From DASZVN01 sp035547055 (GTDB lineage Bacteria > Pseudomonadota > Alphaproteobacteria > Rhizobiales > Methylopilaceae), in NCBI GenBank assembly GCA_035547055.1, contig DASZVN010000176.1:1-20166 (forward strand): a DNA stretch of 20,166 nt, written 5' to 3'. Shown piece after piece: positions 7,417 to 14,235 of the stretch. The notes under the pieces were generated by a model. It searched no databases. It was not told the origin of the DNA and saw nothing but the letters and a program-made list of their open reading frames with translations. The number at the start of each line of letters is the position of its first letter. Position 1 is the first letter of the stretch. A program made the position numbers and the translations under genes.

Positions 7417-7872
7417 TCACGCCTTCGCCTTGACCTCGAACAGCTTGCGGTAGGCGCCATAGCCCTCGGCCTCGAGATCCTTCAGCGGGATGAAGCGGAG
7501 CGAGGCCGAGTTGATGCAGTAGCGCATTCCGCCGGCTTCCCTCGGCCCGTCGGGAAAGAGGTGGCCAAGGTGGCTGTCGCCATGGGTGGAGCGCACCTCG
7601 GTGCGGACCATGCCGTGGCTCGCGTCGCTGTTCTCGACCACGTTGCCGCGCTCGATCGGGCGGGTGAAGCTCGGCCAGCCGGTGCCGCTGTCGAACTTGT
7701 CGACCGAGGCGAACAGCGGCTCGCCCGAGACCACGTCGACATAGATGCCGGCGTCGTGGTTGTCCCAGAACGCGTTGGCGAAGGGGCGCTCGGTATCGTT
7801 CTGCTGGGTGACGCGATACTGCTCCGGCGTCAGCCGCGCGACGGCGTCGGGGTTCTTGTCGTAGGTGGCCAT
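7417..7872 (-). CDS. msrB: Peptide-methionine (R)-S-oxide reductase MsrB
   Basis: The product is 151 residues. The start at 7872 has AGGAGG eight bases upstream. MsrB reduces the R epimer of methionine sulfoxide in oxidised proteins. Diagnostic blocks are DSGTGWPSF (residues 61-69), HGDSHLGHLFPDGP (97-110) and RYCINSASLRFIP (117-129), with catalytic Cys119. Cys119 is the only cysteine in the protein. Both zinc CxxC pairs found in many MsrBs are absent (VSGEPLF and VRSTHGD replace them). The resolving Cys of the Neisseria-type enzyme (SGCGWPSF) is Thr64 here. It would therefore be a zinc-free enzyme regenerated directly by thioredoxin or a low-molecular-weight thiol. It lies 89 bases downstream of the creatininase-family gene on the same strand; there is no obvious functional link. 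Confidence 0.95.
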   Translation of the reverse strand: MATYDKNPDAVARLTPEQYRVTQQNDTERPFANAFWDNHDAGIYVDVVSGEPLFASVDKFDSGTGWPSFTRPIERGNVVENSDASHGMVRTEVRSTHGDSHLGHLFPDGPREAGGMRYCINSASLRFIPLKDLEAEGYGAYRKLFEVKAKA

Positions 7873-7961
7873 GCGTGTGCCTCCTTGTTCGGTCGGCGCC
7901 GCACGGGGCGGGCCGGATGGGTTCATCCTACATACGAACGCACCGCTGATGGAGATGCCAC

Positions 7962-8798
7962 TCAGACGCGGTGCGGCGGCCCGCCGGCGGCATGGCGCGC
8001 CGCAATCGCCTGGGCAACGGCGCGCGCCGCCGCCTCCATGTCGCGGCCGCCCTCGCCGGGCTCGGCCTTGGCGGGAGCGCCGACATAGCCCAGCGGCGTC
8101 TTGCGGCGGGCGACGTCGAAGCCCTGGCGCCATTCGGCGAGATCCTCGGCGCTGAAGGCGACGGCCGGCAGCGCCGCGAGCTTGTCCGCACGGACGAGGT
8201 GCGGCGCCACCGCCAGCATCGCGCCCGTCTCGCCCTTGCCGGCATGGACGTCGGGGAAGCCCAGGCCGGAATCGTGCGCCGCGCTCACGGGGGTCACCGC
8301 GGGATCGGTGAGCGCGATGCCGAGGCGCTTGATCAGGCCTTCCTCGGCGACGAAGGAGATGTCGATGCCGGTTTCGGCCCGGCTGCGGGTCACGGCACGG
8401 TGGATGGTGCGGTTGTGATGGGCATCGCCGTGGCCGGTGACGCAATGGACCGCCCGGAAGCCGTCGCCCGCCAGGCTCGCGAAGACGTCGGCCATAAGCT
8501 CCACCATCACGTCGGGCCGGACCTTGACGGAGGCCGGGAAGCCTCCCGACGCGACGTTCACGCCCCAGTAGTAGGGCGGCACGATCACCGCCTCGACTCC
8601 GGCGTCGACGAGAAGGGCGCGGACGCGGCGCAGCATCGCCGATGGCAGGTAGACGTCGGTGCCGGCAGGCAGGTGCGGGCCATGCTGCTCGATGACGCCG
8701 AAGGCCCAGAGCGCGATGGCGCCTCGACGGGCAGCGGCGTCGACCTCTTCCCAGGTCATCTCCGCCATGGTGTCGGCGAAGATCGCATCGGCTGTCAT
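7962..8798 (-). CDS. Creatininase-family amidohydrolase
   Basis: The product is 278 residues. The start at 8798 is preceded by GGGGAAGAG. The family contains creatinine amidohydrolase and related metal-dependent cyclic-amide or formamide hydrolases. The metal-site opening EQHGPHLPAGTD gives Glu37, His39 and Asp48. His123 and Asp125 lie in TGHGDAHHN, where most family members have GHGGN. HAGKGETGAM at 185-194 carries His185 and Glu190, where the usual motif is HAGE-x-ETS. The core ligands therefore look intact but the second-shell pocket differs, so creatinine itself is not a safe substrate. No signal peptide is present, so it is cytoplasmic. It is divergent from a cysteine hydrolase (8965), and the pairing of two C-N bond hydrolases around one promoter region suggests a joint amide-degradation role. 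That is inference. Confidence 0.9.
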   Translation of the reverse strand: MTADAIFADTMAEMTWEEVDAAARRGAIALWAFGVIEQHGPHLPAGTDVYLPSAMLRRVRALLVDAGVEAVIVPPYYWGVNVASGGFPASVKVRPDVMVELMADVFASLAGDGFRAVHCVTGHGDAHHNRTIHRAVTRSRAETGIDISFVAEEGLIKRLGIALTDPAVTPVSAAHDSGLGFPDVHAGKGETGAMLAVAPHLVRADKLAALPAVAFSAEDLAEWRQGFDVARRKTPLGYVGAPAKAEPGEGGRDMEAAARAVAQAIAARHAAGGPPHRV

Positions 8799-8964
8799 GT
8801 CTCTTCCCCGGCTTCCTGCCCCGGCTACGGGACGAATAGCAGGCCGGCACGCGCCGATCGACTCCGCTCGCGCCCCTGTACGCGCGCCGGCTTTCCGGCA
8901 ATGGTCGCGCCTGGCGCGCTCCGCCGCGGCGGCCGCCCTTCCTCCAGCCGGGATTTCCGTTGCG
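8799..8964. promoter_or_regulatory. Divergent intergenic region between creatininase-family and cysteine hydrolase genes
   Basis: These 166 bases separate two genes transcribed outward, so promoters for both should lie here. I find no convincing -35/-10 pair and no clear palindrome. The plus-strand gene has only a weak ribosome binding sequence (CCGGGATTTCC). Confidence 0.35.
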
Positions 8965-9654
8965 ATGACGAGCCAGCCCCTGCCCCCGCCCGCCCCGTTC
9001 GCGATGCCCGGCTATGTCGTCGAGCGGGTGATGGCCAAGCGCGGCCGCCTGCGCGTGTTCGACCGTTTCGCGGCCCATGAGACCGCGCTCGTGGTCATCG
9101 ACATGCAGAAATTCTATGTCGGCGACGTCGGCCCGGCGCTCGCGATCATCCCCAACATCAATCGCCTGGCGGCGGCGTTCCGCGCCAAGGGCGCGCCGGT
9201 CGCCTGGGTGCAGATGACGGTCGGCCGCGACGGCGAAAGCCTGTGGCCGCTCTATCACGACTTCTTCTTCTCGAAGGAGGGCGCGGCCCGCCACCGCGAC
9301 AACCTCACGCCCGGCGCCGAGGGCCACCGGCTGCACCCGGACCTCGCGGCAAAGCCCGGCGACCTCGTGGCGAACAAGGACCGCTTCAGCGCTTTCCTGC
9401 CCGGCCATTCCGAGCTGCCGGACCAGCTCGCCGCCCGCGGCATCCGGAACGTCGTCATCGCCGGCATGCTGACCAATTTCTGCTGCGAGACCTCGGCCCG
9501 CGACGCCATGATGCTGGACTATCGCGTGGTGATGGTCTCGGACGCCAATGCGGCGCGCTACGCCGAGGACCATTCCGCTGGCTTCACCACGCTGTTCCAG
9601 AGCTTCGGCGACGTCAGGACGACCGACGAGGTGATCGGGGAACTTCTGGTCTGA
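8965..9654 (+). CDS. Isochorismatase-like cysteine hydrolase
   Basis: The product is 229 residues. The start at 8965 is the first ATG that keeps the N-terminal arm typical of this group, but its Shine-Dalgarno sequence is poor; Met14 or Met23 are alternatives. The family hydrolyses C-N or C-O bonds (nicotinamide, N-carbamoyl compounds, ureas, isochorismate). The catalytic triad is Asp46 (VVIDMQKF), Lys138 (ANKDRFSAF) and Cys173 (MLTNFCCETSARDA). The usual CV pair is CC here. The length and the N-terminal extension of about 40 residues resemble N-carbamoylsarcosine/biuret-type amidohydrolases more than nicotinamidase. With the divergent creatininase-family gene this could form a two-step ring-opening and ureido-hydrolysis route, which is a guess from context. 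It ends four bases before the stop of the convergent VOC gene, so no separate terminator fits between them. Confidence 0.9.
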   Translation: MTSQPLPPPAPFAMPGYVVERVMAKRGRLRVFDRFAAHETALVVIDMQKFYVGDVGPALAIIPNINRLAAAFRAKGAPVAWVQMTVGRDGESLWPLYHDFFFSKEGAARHRDNLTPGAEGHRLHPDLAAKPGDLVANKDRFSAFLPGHSELPDQLAARGIRNVVIAGMLTNFCCETSARDAMMLDYRVVMVSDANAARYAEDHSAGFTTLFQSFGDVRTTDEVIGELLV

Positions 9655-9658
9655 GGCG

Positions 9659-10606
9659 CTAAGCCGTGCCGCGGCCGCTGTCGTCCCTGCCGCGGATCTG
9701 GCGGCGGGTGGTGCCGTCGATGCCGCCCGCGATCGCCCATTCGGCGAACAGCTCGGGCTTTCGCTCGAACCGCCCCGGCTTCCAGTCGGCGGTGCAGTAG
9801 TCCTCGTCGGCGTAATATTCGAGCGGCGCCGACAGCGGGTTGTGGAAGTACCAGAAATAGGCCGAGGAGATCGGATGGCGGCCGGGGCCGATCTCGGTCT
9901 TCCAGCCCTTCCGGCTCATGGCGATCCCGCCGCCGATGACCTCGTGGATGTCGGCCACCGTGAAGGCAACGTGGTTCAGCCCGGGCTTGCCCGGCCGGTT
10001 CAGCATGAAGAGGTTGTGGTGCTCGCCCGGCGTGCGGCAGCGCATGAAGGCGCCGTGGCCGGGATATTCGTCGCTGAGGACGAAGCCGAGCCGCTCGTAG
10101 AACGCGCGGGCTTTGGCGAGGTCGTCCACGAACAGCACGATGTGGCCGATCTTGGCCGGGTGCGCGCGCTCGTAGACCGGGGAGCGCTGGTCGACGCGGC
10201 TCGGCGCGCCCGGGCCGTTGACCGGGGTCGGCGAGACCGCCAGCGGCCGGCGCCGGCTGACGCGAAACCCGATGCCGAGGCCGGTCGGGTCGCGCATGCG
10301 GAAGATGCCGTCCGCGTCCGCCTGCGCCGGCCGGTCGGCGCCGAGGCCGGATAGAGCGGCGTCGAGCTCGGCCGCGGTCTCGGCGCCCCAGATCACCTCG
10401 CGCACGGTGCCGCCCGGCTCGATCGGCGGCGGCAGCACCAGATCGTCGATCGCGCGGACCTCGACCTCGCTGCCGTCGCGGGTCTCGTAGCGGAGCACCC
10501 CCGGCGCGCCCGGCAGCGGCGCGACGCCCCAGTCGTCGAGAAAGCGCTTGGCCTCGGCGAGATCGGGGACGCCGAAGGTGACGCGGTCGATGCCGTTCAG
10601 AGCCAT
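9659..10606 (-). CDS. Two-domain VOC (extradiol dioxygenase-like) metalloprotein
   Basis: The product is 315 residues. The start at 10606 (MALNGIDRVTFGVPDL) lies 11 bases after the substrate-binding protein's stop codon and has only a weak ribosome binding site, so it is probably translated by coupling. Two vicinal-oxygen-chelate modules are visible, about residues 5-117 and 151-270. The second keeps the metal triad His155 (IGHIVLFV), His212 (LNHVAFTV) and Glu263 (LEYYAD), spaced as in catechol 2,3-dioxygenase-type extradiol enzymes. The first module lacks these ligands, as in bona fide extradiol dioxygenases. It likely binds Fe(II) or Mn(II) and may cleave an aromatic or enediol intermediate. 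It belongs to the left arm of the divergent regulon and converges on the cysteine hydrolase with a four-base gap. A non-oxygenase VOC function (isomerase or lyase) is possible. Confidence 0.85.
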   Translation of the reverse strand: MALNGIDRVTFGVPDLAEAKRFLDDWGVAPLPGAPGVLRYETRDGSEVEVRAIDDLVLPPPIEPGGTVREVIWGAETAAELDAALSGLGADRPAQADADGIFRMRDPTGLGIGFRVSRRRPLAVSPTPVNGPGAPSRVDQRSPVYERAHPAKIGHIVLFVDDLAKARAFYERLGFVLSDEYPGHGAFMRCRTPGEHHNLFMLNRPGKPGLNHVAFTVADIHEVIGGGIAMSRKGWKTEIGPGRHPISSAYFWYFHNPLSAPLEYYADEDYCTADWKPGRFERKPELFAEWAIAGGIDGTTRRQIRGRDDSGRGTA

Positions 10607-10617
10607 GGCGCGCAACG

Positions 10618-11622
10618 CTACTTCACGAAAGCGTTGGTATAGAGCTCGTCGAGCGGAACCTTGGTCCGGATGAAGCCCTGCTTCAGATAGAAGTCCTGGA
10701 GCTTGGCGAGCCGGTCCGGATCCATCTCGCCGATCACCTTCTGGCCGGAATAGGTGCGCTTGGTGTAGTTGGCGAGGATCTGCTGCATCAGATCTTCCTT
10801 GCCGCGGAAGGCCGGCGTCGCCTCGGCGTAGACCTTCGCCGCCTGGGCAGGGTTGTCCATCGCGTACTTCATGCCCTTCAGCGTGGCCTTTACGATGGCG
10901 CGCACCATGTCCGGCCGCTTCTTGATGGTCTCGTCGGAGGCGATGATCGCCTGGGCCATCGACGGAAAGAGATCCCGGGTCGGGATCGCCACGGTCTTGC
11001 CCGCCAGGCCGTGCTCGACGTCGACCTCCCAGTCCGGCGTGCAGGCGCAGGCGTCGACGGTTCCGCTGATGACGAAGTTGGGCACGTTGGCCGGGCCGAC
11101 GGCCTCGGCGCTCACGTCGTTCTTGCTGAGGCCGAGGGTCGAGAGCGCGCCGAGCATCGCGTAGTAGGTGGTGTCCTGGTAGGACAGCACCGAGATCTTC
11201 TTGCCCTTGAGGTCGGCGAGCGTGTGGATGCCGCGGTCGGTCCGGCCGACGACGACCGTGAGCGCGCCGCCGCCCATCAGGCCGACGACCTTCACCGGGA
11301 CGCCGTTGCCCCGCACGATAATCGGCGTATCGCCGATCGCGCCGCCGATCTCGGCATTGCCGACGCCGACCTGCTTGGCGACGTCGACGCCACCCTTGGC
11401 GACGACGAAGTTCACGTCGTAGCCGGCGTCCTTGTAGTAGCCGAGCTGCTTGGCGAGGATCCACGGGGCGAACGCCGGCAGGCTGAGCGGCGCCGGCAGG
11501 AGGTAGGTGATCTTCTCCAGCGCCGCCGCGGGGGTCGCCATCGCCGCGGCCAGCCCGCCGGCGAGGATGGCGGCGGCAAGGCTGCCCGCGAAGCGTCGTG
11601 CACTCAGGCCGGTCGCTTTCAT
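10618..11622 (-). CDS. ABC transporter periplasmic substrate-binding protein (SsuA/TauA/NMT1-like)
   Basis: The product is 334 residues. The start at 11622 has GAGGGAGAGAG upstream on the minus strand. Residues 1-34 form a Sec signal peptide: charged ARR, hydrophobic stretch, then cleavage around PAAA-LEK. There is no lipobox, so it should be free in the periplasm. The mature part is a family-typical binding fold: strand YLLPAPLSLPAFAPWILAK, GYYKDAGYDVNFVVAKGG, a VGNAEIGGAIGDT hinge segment, and LKGKKISVLSYQDTTYY. This group serves importers for sulfonates, nitrate, thiamine precursors and aromatic acids; the ligand cannot be read from sequence. The matching permease and ATPase are in the divergent operon (11988-13654), so the importer is split across a shared promoter region. 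The unusual CACTPDWE loop (two Cys near residue 195) may form a disulphide. Confidence 0.92.
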   Translation of the reverse strand: MKATGLSARRFAGSLAAAILAGGLAAAMATPAAALEKITYLLPAPLSLPAFAPWILAKQLGYYKDAGYDVNFVVAKGGVDVAKQVGVGNAEIGGAIGDTPIIVRGNGVPVKVVGLMGGGALTVVVGRTDRGIHTLADLKGKKISVLSYQDTTYYAMLGALSTLGLSKNDVSAEAVGPANVPNFVISGTVDACACTPDWEVDVEHGLAGKTVAIPTRDLFPSMAQAIIASDETIKKRPDMVRAIVKATLKGMKYAMDNPAQAAKVYAEATPAFRGKEDLMQQILANYTKRTYSGQKVIGEMDPDRLAKLQDFYLKQGFIRTKVPLDELYTNAFVK

Positions 11623-11672
11623 GTCTCTCTCCCTCGTATTCGCCCCTTTTGCACATTCACGTGCGAGGCCCG

Positions 11673-11700
11673 TTGACTTCGCCGCGTCGAATGCTAGCCT
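11673..11700 (+). promoter_or_regulatory. Putative sigma-70-type promoter for the rightward operon
   Basis: TTGACT (11673-11678), a 16-base spacer, then TAGCCT (11695-11700). Predicted start of transcription near 11707, giving a leader of about 37 bases before the ATG at 11744. The GTTC-type operator begins at the base after the -10. This is a match by eye only. Confidence 0.45.
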
Positions 11701-11718
11701 GTTCAATAGCGAACGCAA
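11691..11718 (-). promoter_or_regulatory. Putative sigma-70-type promoter for the leftward genes
   Basis: On the minus strand, TTGCGT (11718-11713), a 16-base spacer, then TAGCAT (11696-11691). It overlaps the rightward promoter's -10, so the two promoters would be back to back. The leader to the ATG at 11622 would be about 60 bases. Confidence 0.4.
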
Positions 11719-11726
11719 TGTTCAAT
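11701..11726. promoter_or_regulatory. Candidate IclR-type operator: three phased GTTC half-sites
   Basis: GTTCAATAGC starts at 11701. Its inverted partner (GTTCGCTATT on the minus strand) has GAAC at 11711-11714, making the palindrome GTTC-N6-GAAC. A third half-site GTTCAATTTG starts at 11720 and repeats TGTTCAAT of 11700-11707 exactly. The half-sites are 9-10 bases apart, about one helical turn. Family knowledge: PcaU/PobR of the IclR family bind GTTCG-type palindromes, and PcaU uses a palindrome plus a third repeat. The gene at 16119 encodes an IclR regulator. The site overlaps the start of the rightward transcript and the -35 of the leftward promoter, so one regulator could control both. 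Confidence 0.6.
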
Positions 11727-11743
11727 TTGTCAAGGCGGGGACC

Positions 11744-12013
11744 ATGAGCACCGACCGGACATCGCCTCTCGCGCATCAGAGCCTCGGCCGCGAATTGACG
11801 GCTGCCGAGCGGGAGCTGGGGGCTGCGCTCAGCCGCATCTTCGCGACCGGGGAGCACGATTTCGCCGCCGTCGCCGCCGCGCTCGGCAAGAGCGGCGTCG
11901 CCCGCCCCTCGGGCACCGCAGGCGCGTGGAGCGCCGCCGCGCTCGAGGAAGAACTCTCGCGGATCAACGCGTCGCTGGACCAGGCCTATGCAGAGCACGG
12001 CATCGGTGCTTGA
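11744..12013 (+). CDS. Small HTH-like protein (recombinase-like helix-turn-helix type), first gene of the operon
   Basis: The product is 89 residues. The ATG at 11744 has AAGGCGGGG upstream. I recognise the general pattern of small proteins annotated as 'recombinase-like helix-turn-helix domain' that accompany Rieske oxygenase genes. Its parts are an amphipathic helix (ELTAAERELGAALSRIFATG, residues 17-36), then HDFAAVAAALGKSGVARPSG, which reads like the helix-turn-helix of resolvases, then a Trp and a Glu-rich helix (WSAAALEEELSRINASLDQA). The exact role is unknown. It could be a DNA-binding or assembly partner, or simply a structural accessory. It overlaps the start of the ATPase gene by 26 bases, so translation is probably coupled. 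Confidence 0.7.
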   Translation: MSTDRTSPLAHQSLGRELTAAERELGAALSRIFATGEHDFAAVAAALGKSGVARPSGTAGAWSAAALEEELSRINASLDQAYAEHGIGA

Positions 12014-12776
12014 GGTCGAGGCCGTCACCAAGCGCTTCGGCGCCGCGGGCGGCGCCGGCGACCTGACGGCGATCGAGCGGGTCAGCTTCTCGGTCGGCCC
12101 GGGCGAGTTCGTCGCGGTGGTCGGCCCTTCCGGCTGCGGCAAGAGCACGATCCTGAACCTCGTCGCCGGGCTCGACGCGCCCTCCGAGGGCCGCGTCCTC
12201 CTCCACCGGCGCGAGGTGACGGGCCCCGACCCGAGTGTCGGCTTCATGCTGCAGAAGGACCTGCTGCTGCCCTGGCGGACCATCGTCCGCAACGTCGAGT
12301 TCGGGCTCGAGGCGACGCCGATGGCCGCCGCCGAGCGCCGCGCCCGCGCGCTGCGCGAGCTGCAGCGCTGCCGCCTCACCGATTTTGCGGCGAGCTATCC
12401 CTACCAGCTCTCGGGCGGGATGCGGCAGCGCGCGGCGCTCGCCCGCACGCTCGCGATCGAGCCGTCGATCGTCCTGCTCGACGAGCCGTTCTCGGCGCTC
12501 GACGCCCAGACCAAGCTGATCCTCCAGGAGAGCTTCGCCAAGACCATCGCCGAGGCCCAGATCACCACCGTCCTCATCACCCACGACCTGATGGAGGCGG
12601 TGGCGATGTCCGACCGCATCCTGGTGATGAGCGAGCGGCCCGGCCGCATCGTCGAGGAGATCGCGGTGGATCTGCCCGGCCGCGACGACCCGATGGCGCG
12701 CATCACCGCGCCCCGCGCCCGCGACTATGTCGACCACCTGTTCGCGAGCCTCCACCTCCAGGAGAAGGCGGCATGA
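11988..12776 (+). CDS. ABC transporter ATP-binding protein (SsuB/TauB-like)
   Basis: The product is 262 residues. The ATG at 11988 lies inside the end of the preceding gene; GTG at 12006 is a less likely alternative. All nucleotide-binding motifs are present in order: Walker A GPSGCGKS (46-53), Q-loop Gln89 (MLQKDLLLPW), signature LSGGMRQR (141-148), Walker B IVLLDEP (161-167), D-loop SALD, and switch His199 (LITHD). The sequence style is that of nitrate/sulfonate/taurine-type importers, which matches the NMT1-like binding protein at 10618. Two copies would power import through the permease encoded next, whose ATG overlaps this stop codon (ATGA at 12773-12776). Confidence 0.95.
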   Translation: MQSTASVLEVEAVTKRFGAAGGAGDLTAIERVSFSVGPGEFVAVVGPSGCGKSTILNLVAGLDAPSEGRVLLHRREVTGPDPSVGFMLQKDLLLPWRTIVRNVEFGLEATPMAAAERRARALRELQRCRLTDFAASYPYQLSGGMRQRAALARTLAIEPSIVLLDEPFSALDAQTKLILQESFAKTIAEAQITTVLITHDLMEAVAMSDRILVMSERPGRIVEEIAVDLPGRDDPMARITAPRARDYVDHLFASLHLQEKAA

Positions 12777-13654
12777 CCGCCGAGCCGAGCGACGCCATCG
12801 GCCTCGGCCGGCCGCTCGCCGCCGCCGCCGACGACGATGCCGCCGGCCCGGCGCGCGCCGCGGCGGGCGAGTTCGTCCGCACCCGGCTGCAATCGACGCC
12901 GGCGCTCGTCCTCGGCAGCATCGCCGTCGGCGTGCTGTTCCTCCTCGGCTGGCAGTTCCTGCCGCCGGCGATCGGCCTGCCCGGCTACATCGTGCCGGTG
13001 CTCTCCGACACCATGCGCGAGCTGGTGCGGATGGCCGAGCAGGAGCGGCTCCTGATGCACACGCTGTCGACCGCGTCGGTCGCGCTGATCGGCTTCGTGC
13101 TCGGCAGCCTGCTCGGCGCCGCGGTCGGCTATCTCCTCGGAATGTCCTCGACCCTGGAGAAGATCTTCTCGCCCTACATCCTCGGCCTCCAGATCGCGCC
13201 GAAGGTGGCGTTCGCGCCGCTCTTCATCGTGTGGTTCGGCTACAACGCGATGCCGAAGCTGGTCGTCACCGTGCTCGTGGTGTTCTTCCCGATCCTGGTG
13301 AACGTGCTGCAGGCGATGAAGACGATCGACCGCGATCTCGTGAACCTCGCCCGCGCCTACAGCATGAGCCGCTGGCAGATCTTCTGGAAGATCGAGGTGC
13401 CGTCCTCGATGCCGTCGCTGATGGCCGGGCTTCGGATCGGGGCCACCCTCGCGGTGATCGGCGTCACCGTCGGCGAGCTCGTCGGCGGCAATACCGGCCT
13501 CGGCTACCTGATCGCCTTCGGCGAGGGCCAGGCCAACACCGCCATGGTGTTCGACGCGATCCTGGTCCTGACCGCGATCGGCATCGTGCTCTACGCCGTC
13601 GTCGCGTTCATCGAGGCCCGCGTCCTTCACTACATTCCGCGCGCCCGCCGCTGA
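12773..13654 (+). CDS. ABC transporter permease (SsuC/TauC-like)
   Basis: The product is 293 residues and overlaps the ATPase stop by four bases, a sign of translational coupling. After a hydrophilic Ala/Asp-rich N-terminus of about 40 residues there are six probable membrane segments, near residues 44-64, 101-123, 134-156, 162-181, 221-238 and 258-282. The cytoplasmic EAA-type loop that docks the ATPase is at about 187-213 (DLVNLARAYSMSRWQIFWKI). The transporter has one permease gene, so it should act as a homodimer. It would import the ligand delivered by the binding protein at 10618. Confidence 0.94.
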   Translation: MTAEPSDAIGLGRPLAAAADDDAAGPARAAAGEFVRTRLQSTPALVLGSIAVGVLFLLGWQFLPPAIGLPGYIVPVLSDTMRELVRMAEQERLLMHTLSTASVALIGFVLGSLLGAAVGYLLGMSSTLEKIFSPYILGLQIAPKVAFAPLFIVWFGYNAMPKLVVTVLVVFFPILVNVLQAMKTIDRDLVNLARAYSMSRWQIFWKIEVPSSMPSLMAGLRIGATLAVIGVTVGELVGGNTGLGYLIAFGEGQANTAMVFDAILVLTAIGIVLYAVVAFIEARVLHYIPRARR

Positions 13655-13678
13655 GGCGGGCCAAGAGGAGATTTCGCC

Positions 13679-14224
13679 ATGGAGCACCAGAAGATCGACC
13701 CCGCCCAGGCGACGCCGACCGGCGACCTCGCCGAGCGCATGACGGCCCGGGTCGCGCGCTACGAGACCCGCAGGCTCGACTGGGACGCGCTGAAGTTCCA
13801 GGCCGACTACGACCCCAAATATCGCCGCGCCCAGATGCGCTACGTCGGCACCGGCGGCACCGGGGTCGCGGCCGACGGGAACACCGTGCCGGCCGAGAAC
13901 TTCACCTTCTCGACCATGGTGCTGCCGGCCGGCTGCGAGGGCCCGCCCCACCTCCACACCGATGCCGAGGAGGTGTTCTTCGTGCTCCGCGGCAACAAGC
14001 TCCGCTTCATCATCGAGGGCGACGGCCAGCGCTACGAGACCGTGCTCGGCGAGCGCGACCTGATCTCGGTGCCGCCCGGCCTCTATCGCGGCCTCCGCAA
14101 CGAGGGCGCCGAGGAGGCGCTGATGTGCGTGATGATCGGCAACAGGAAGCCGGTCACGCCGACCTATCCGCCGGATCATCCGCTGGCGGCGATCAAGCGT
14201 GCCAAAGGCGCGGCGGCGGGCTGA
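13679..14224 (+). CDS. Cupin-domain protein, possible metal-dependent oxygenase or isomerase
   Basis: The product is 181 residues. The ATG at 13679 has AAGAGGAG nine bases upstream and follows the permease by 24 bases. Cupin motif 1 is GPPHLHTDAEEVFFVLRG (residues 88-105), giving metal ligands His91, His93 and Glu97 or Glu98. Motif 2 (GERDLISVPPGLYRGLRN, 124-141) keeps the Pro-Pro-Gly turn, but the fourth ligand, normally His after PxG-xx, is Arg137. A three-ligand site remains possible, as in some non-oxygenase cupins. An N-terminal arm of about 75 residues precedes the barrel. It stands directly before the Rieske oxygenase gene in the operon and probably acts on an intermediate. The reaction cannot be assigned; storage or regulatory cupin roles are unlikely in this context. 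Confidence 0.86.
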   Translation: MEHQKIDPAQATPTGDLAERMTARVARYETRRLDWDALKFQADYDPKYRRAQMRYVGTGGTGVAADGNTVPAENFTFSTMVLPAGCEGPPHLHTDAEEVFFVLRGNKLRFIIEGDGQRYETVLGERDLISVPPGLYRGLRNEGAEEALMCVMIGNRKPVTPTYPPDHPLAAIKRAKGAAAG

Positions 14225-14235
14225 GGGCGAACATC

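Noticed and set aside
7873..9573. Minus-strand extension that would fuse MsrB to a long N-terminal region
   Set aside because: The extension is the shadow of the creatininase-family and cysteine hydrolase genes; MsrB starts cleanly at 7872 after AGGAGG.
12725..14179. Minus-strand open frame of 484 codons opposite the permease and cupin genes
   Set aside because: It is antisense to two well-supported genes and rich in His/Arg/Asp repeats with no family resemblance.
12727..14235. Extension joining the Rieske protein to an upstream 500-residue segment
   Set aside because: The upstream part is an out-of-frame reading of permease and cupin; the Rieske protein has a proper start at 14236 preceded by GAGGG.
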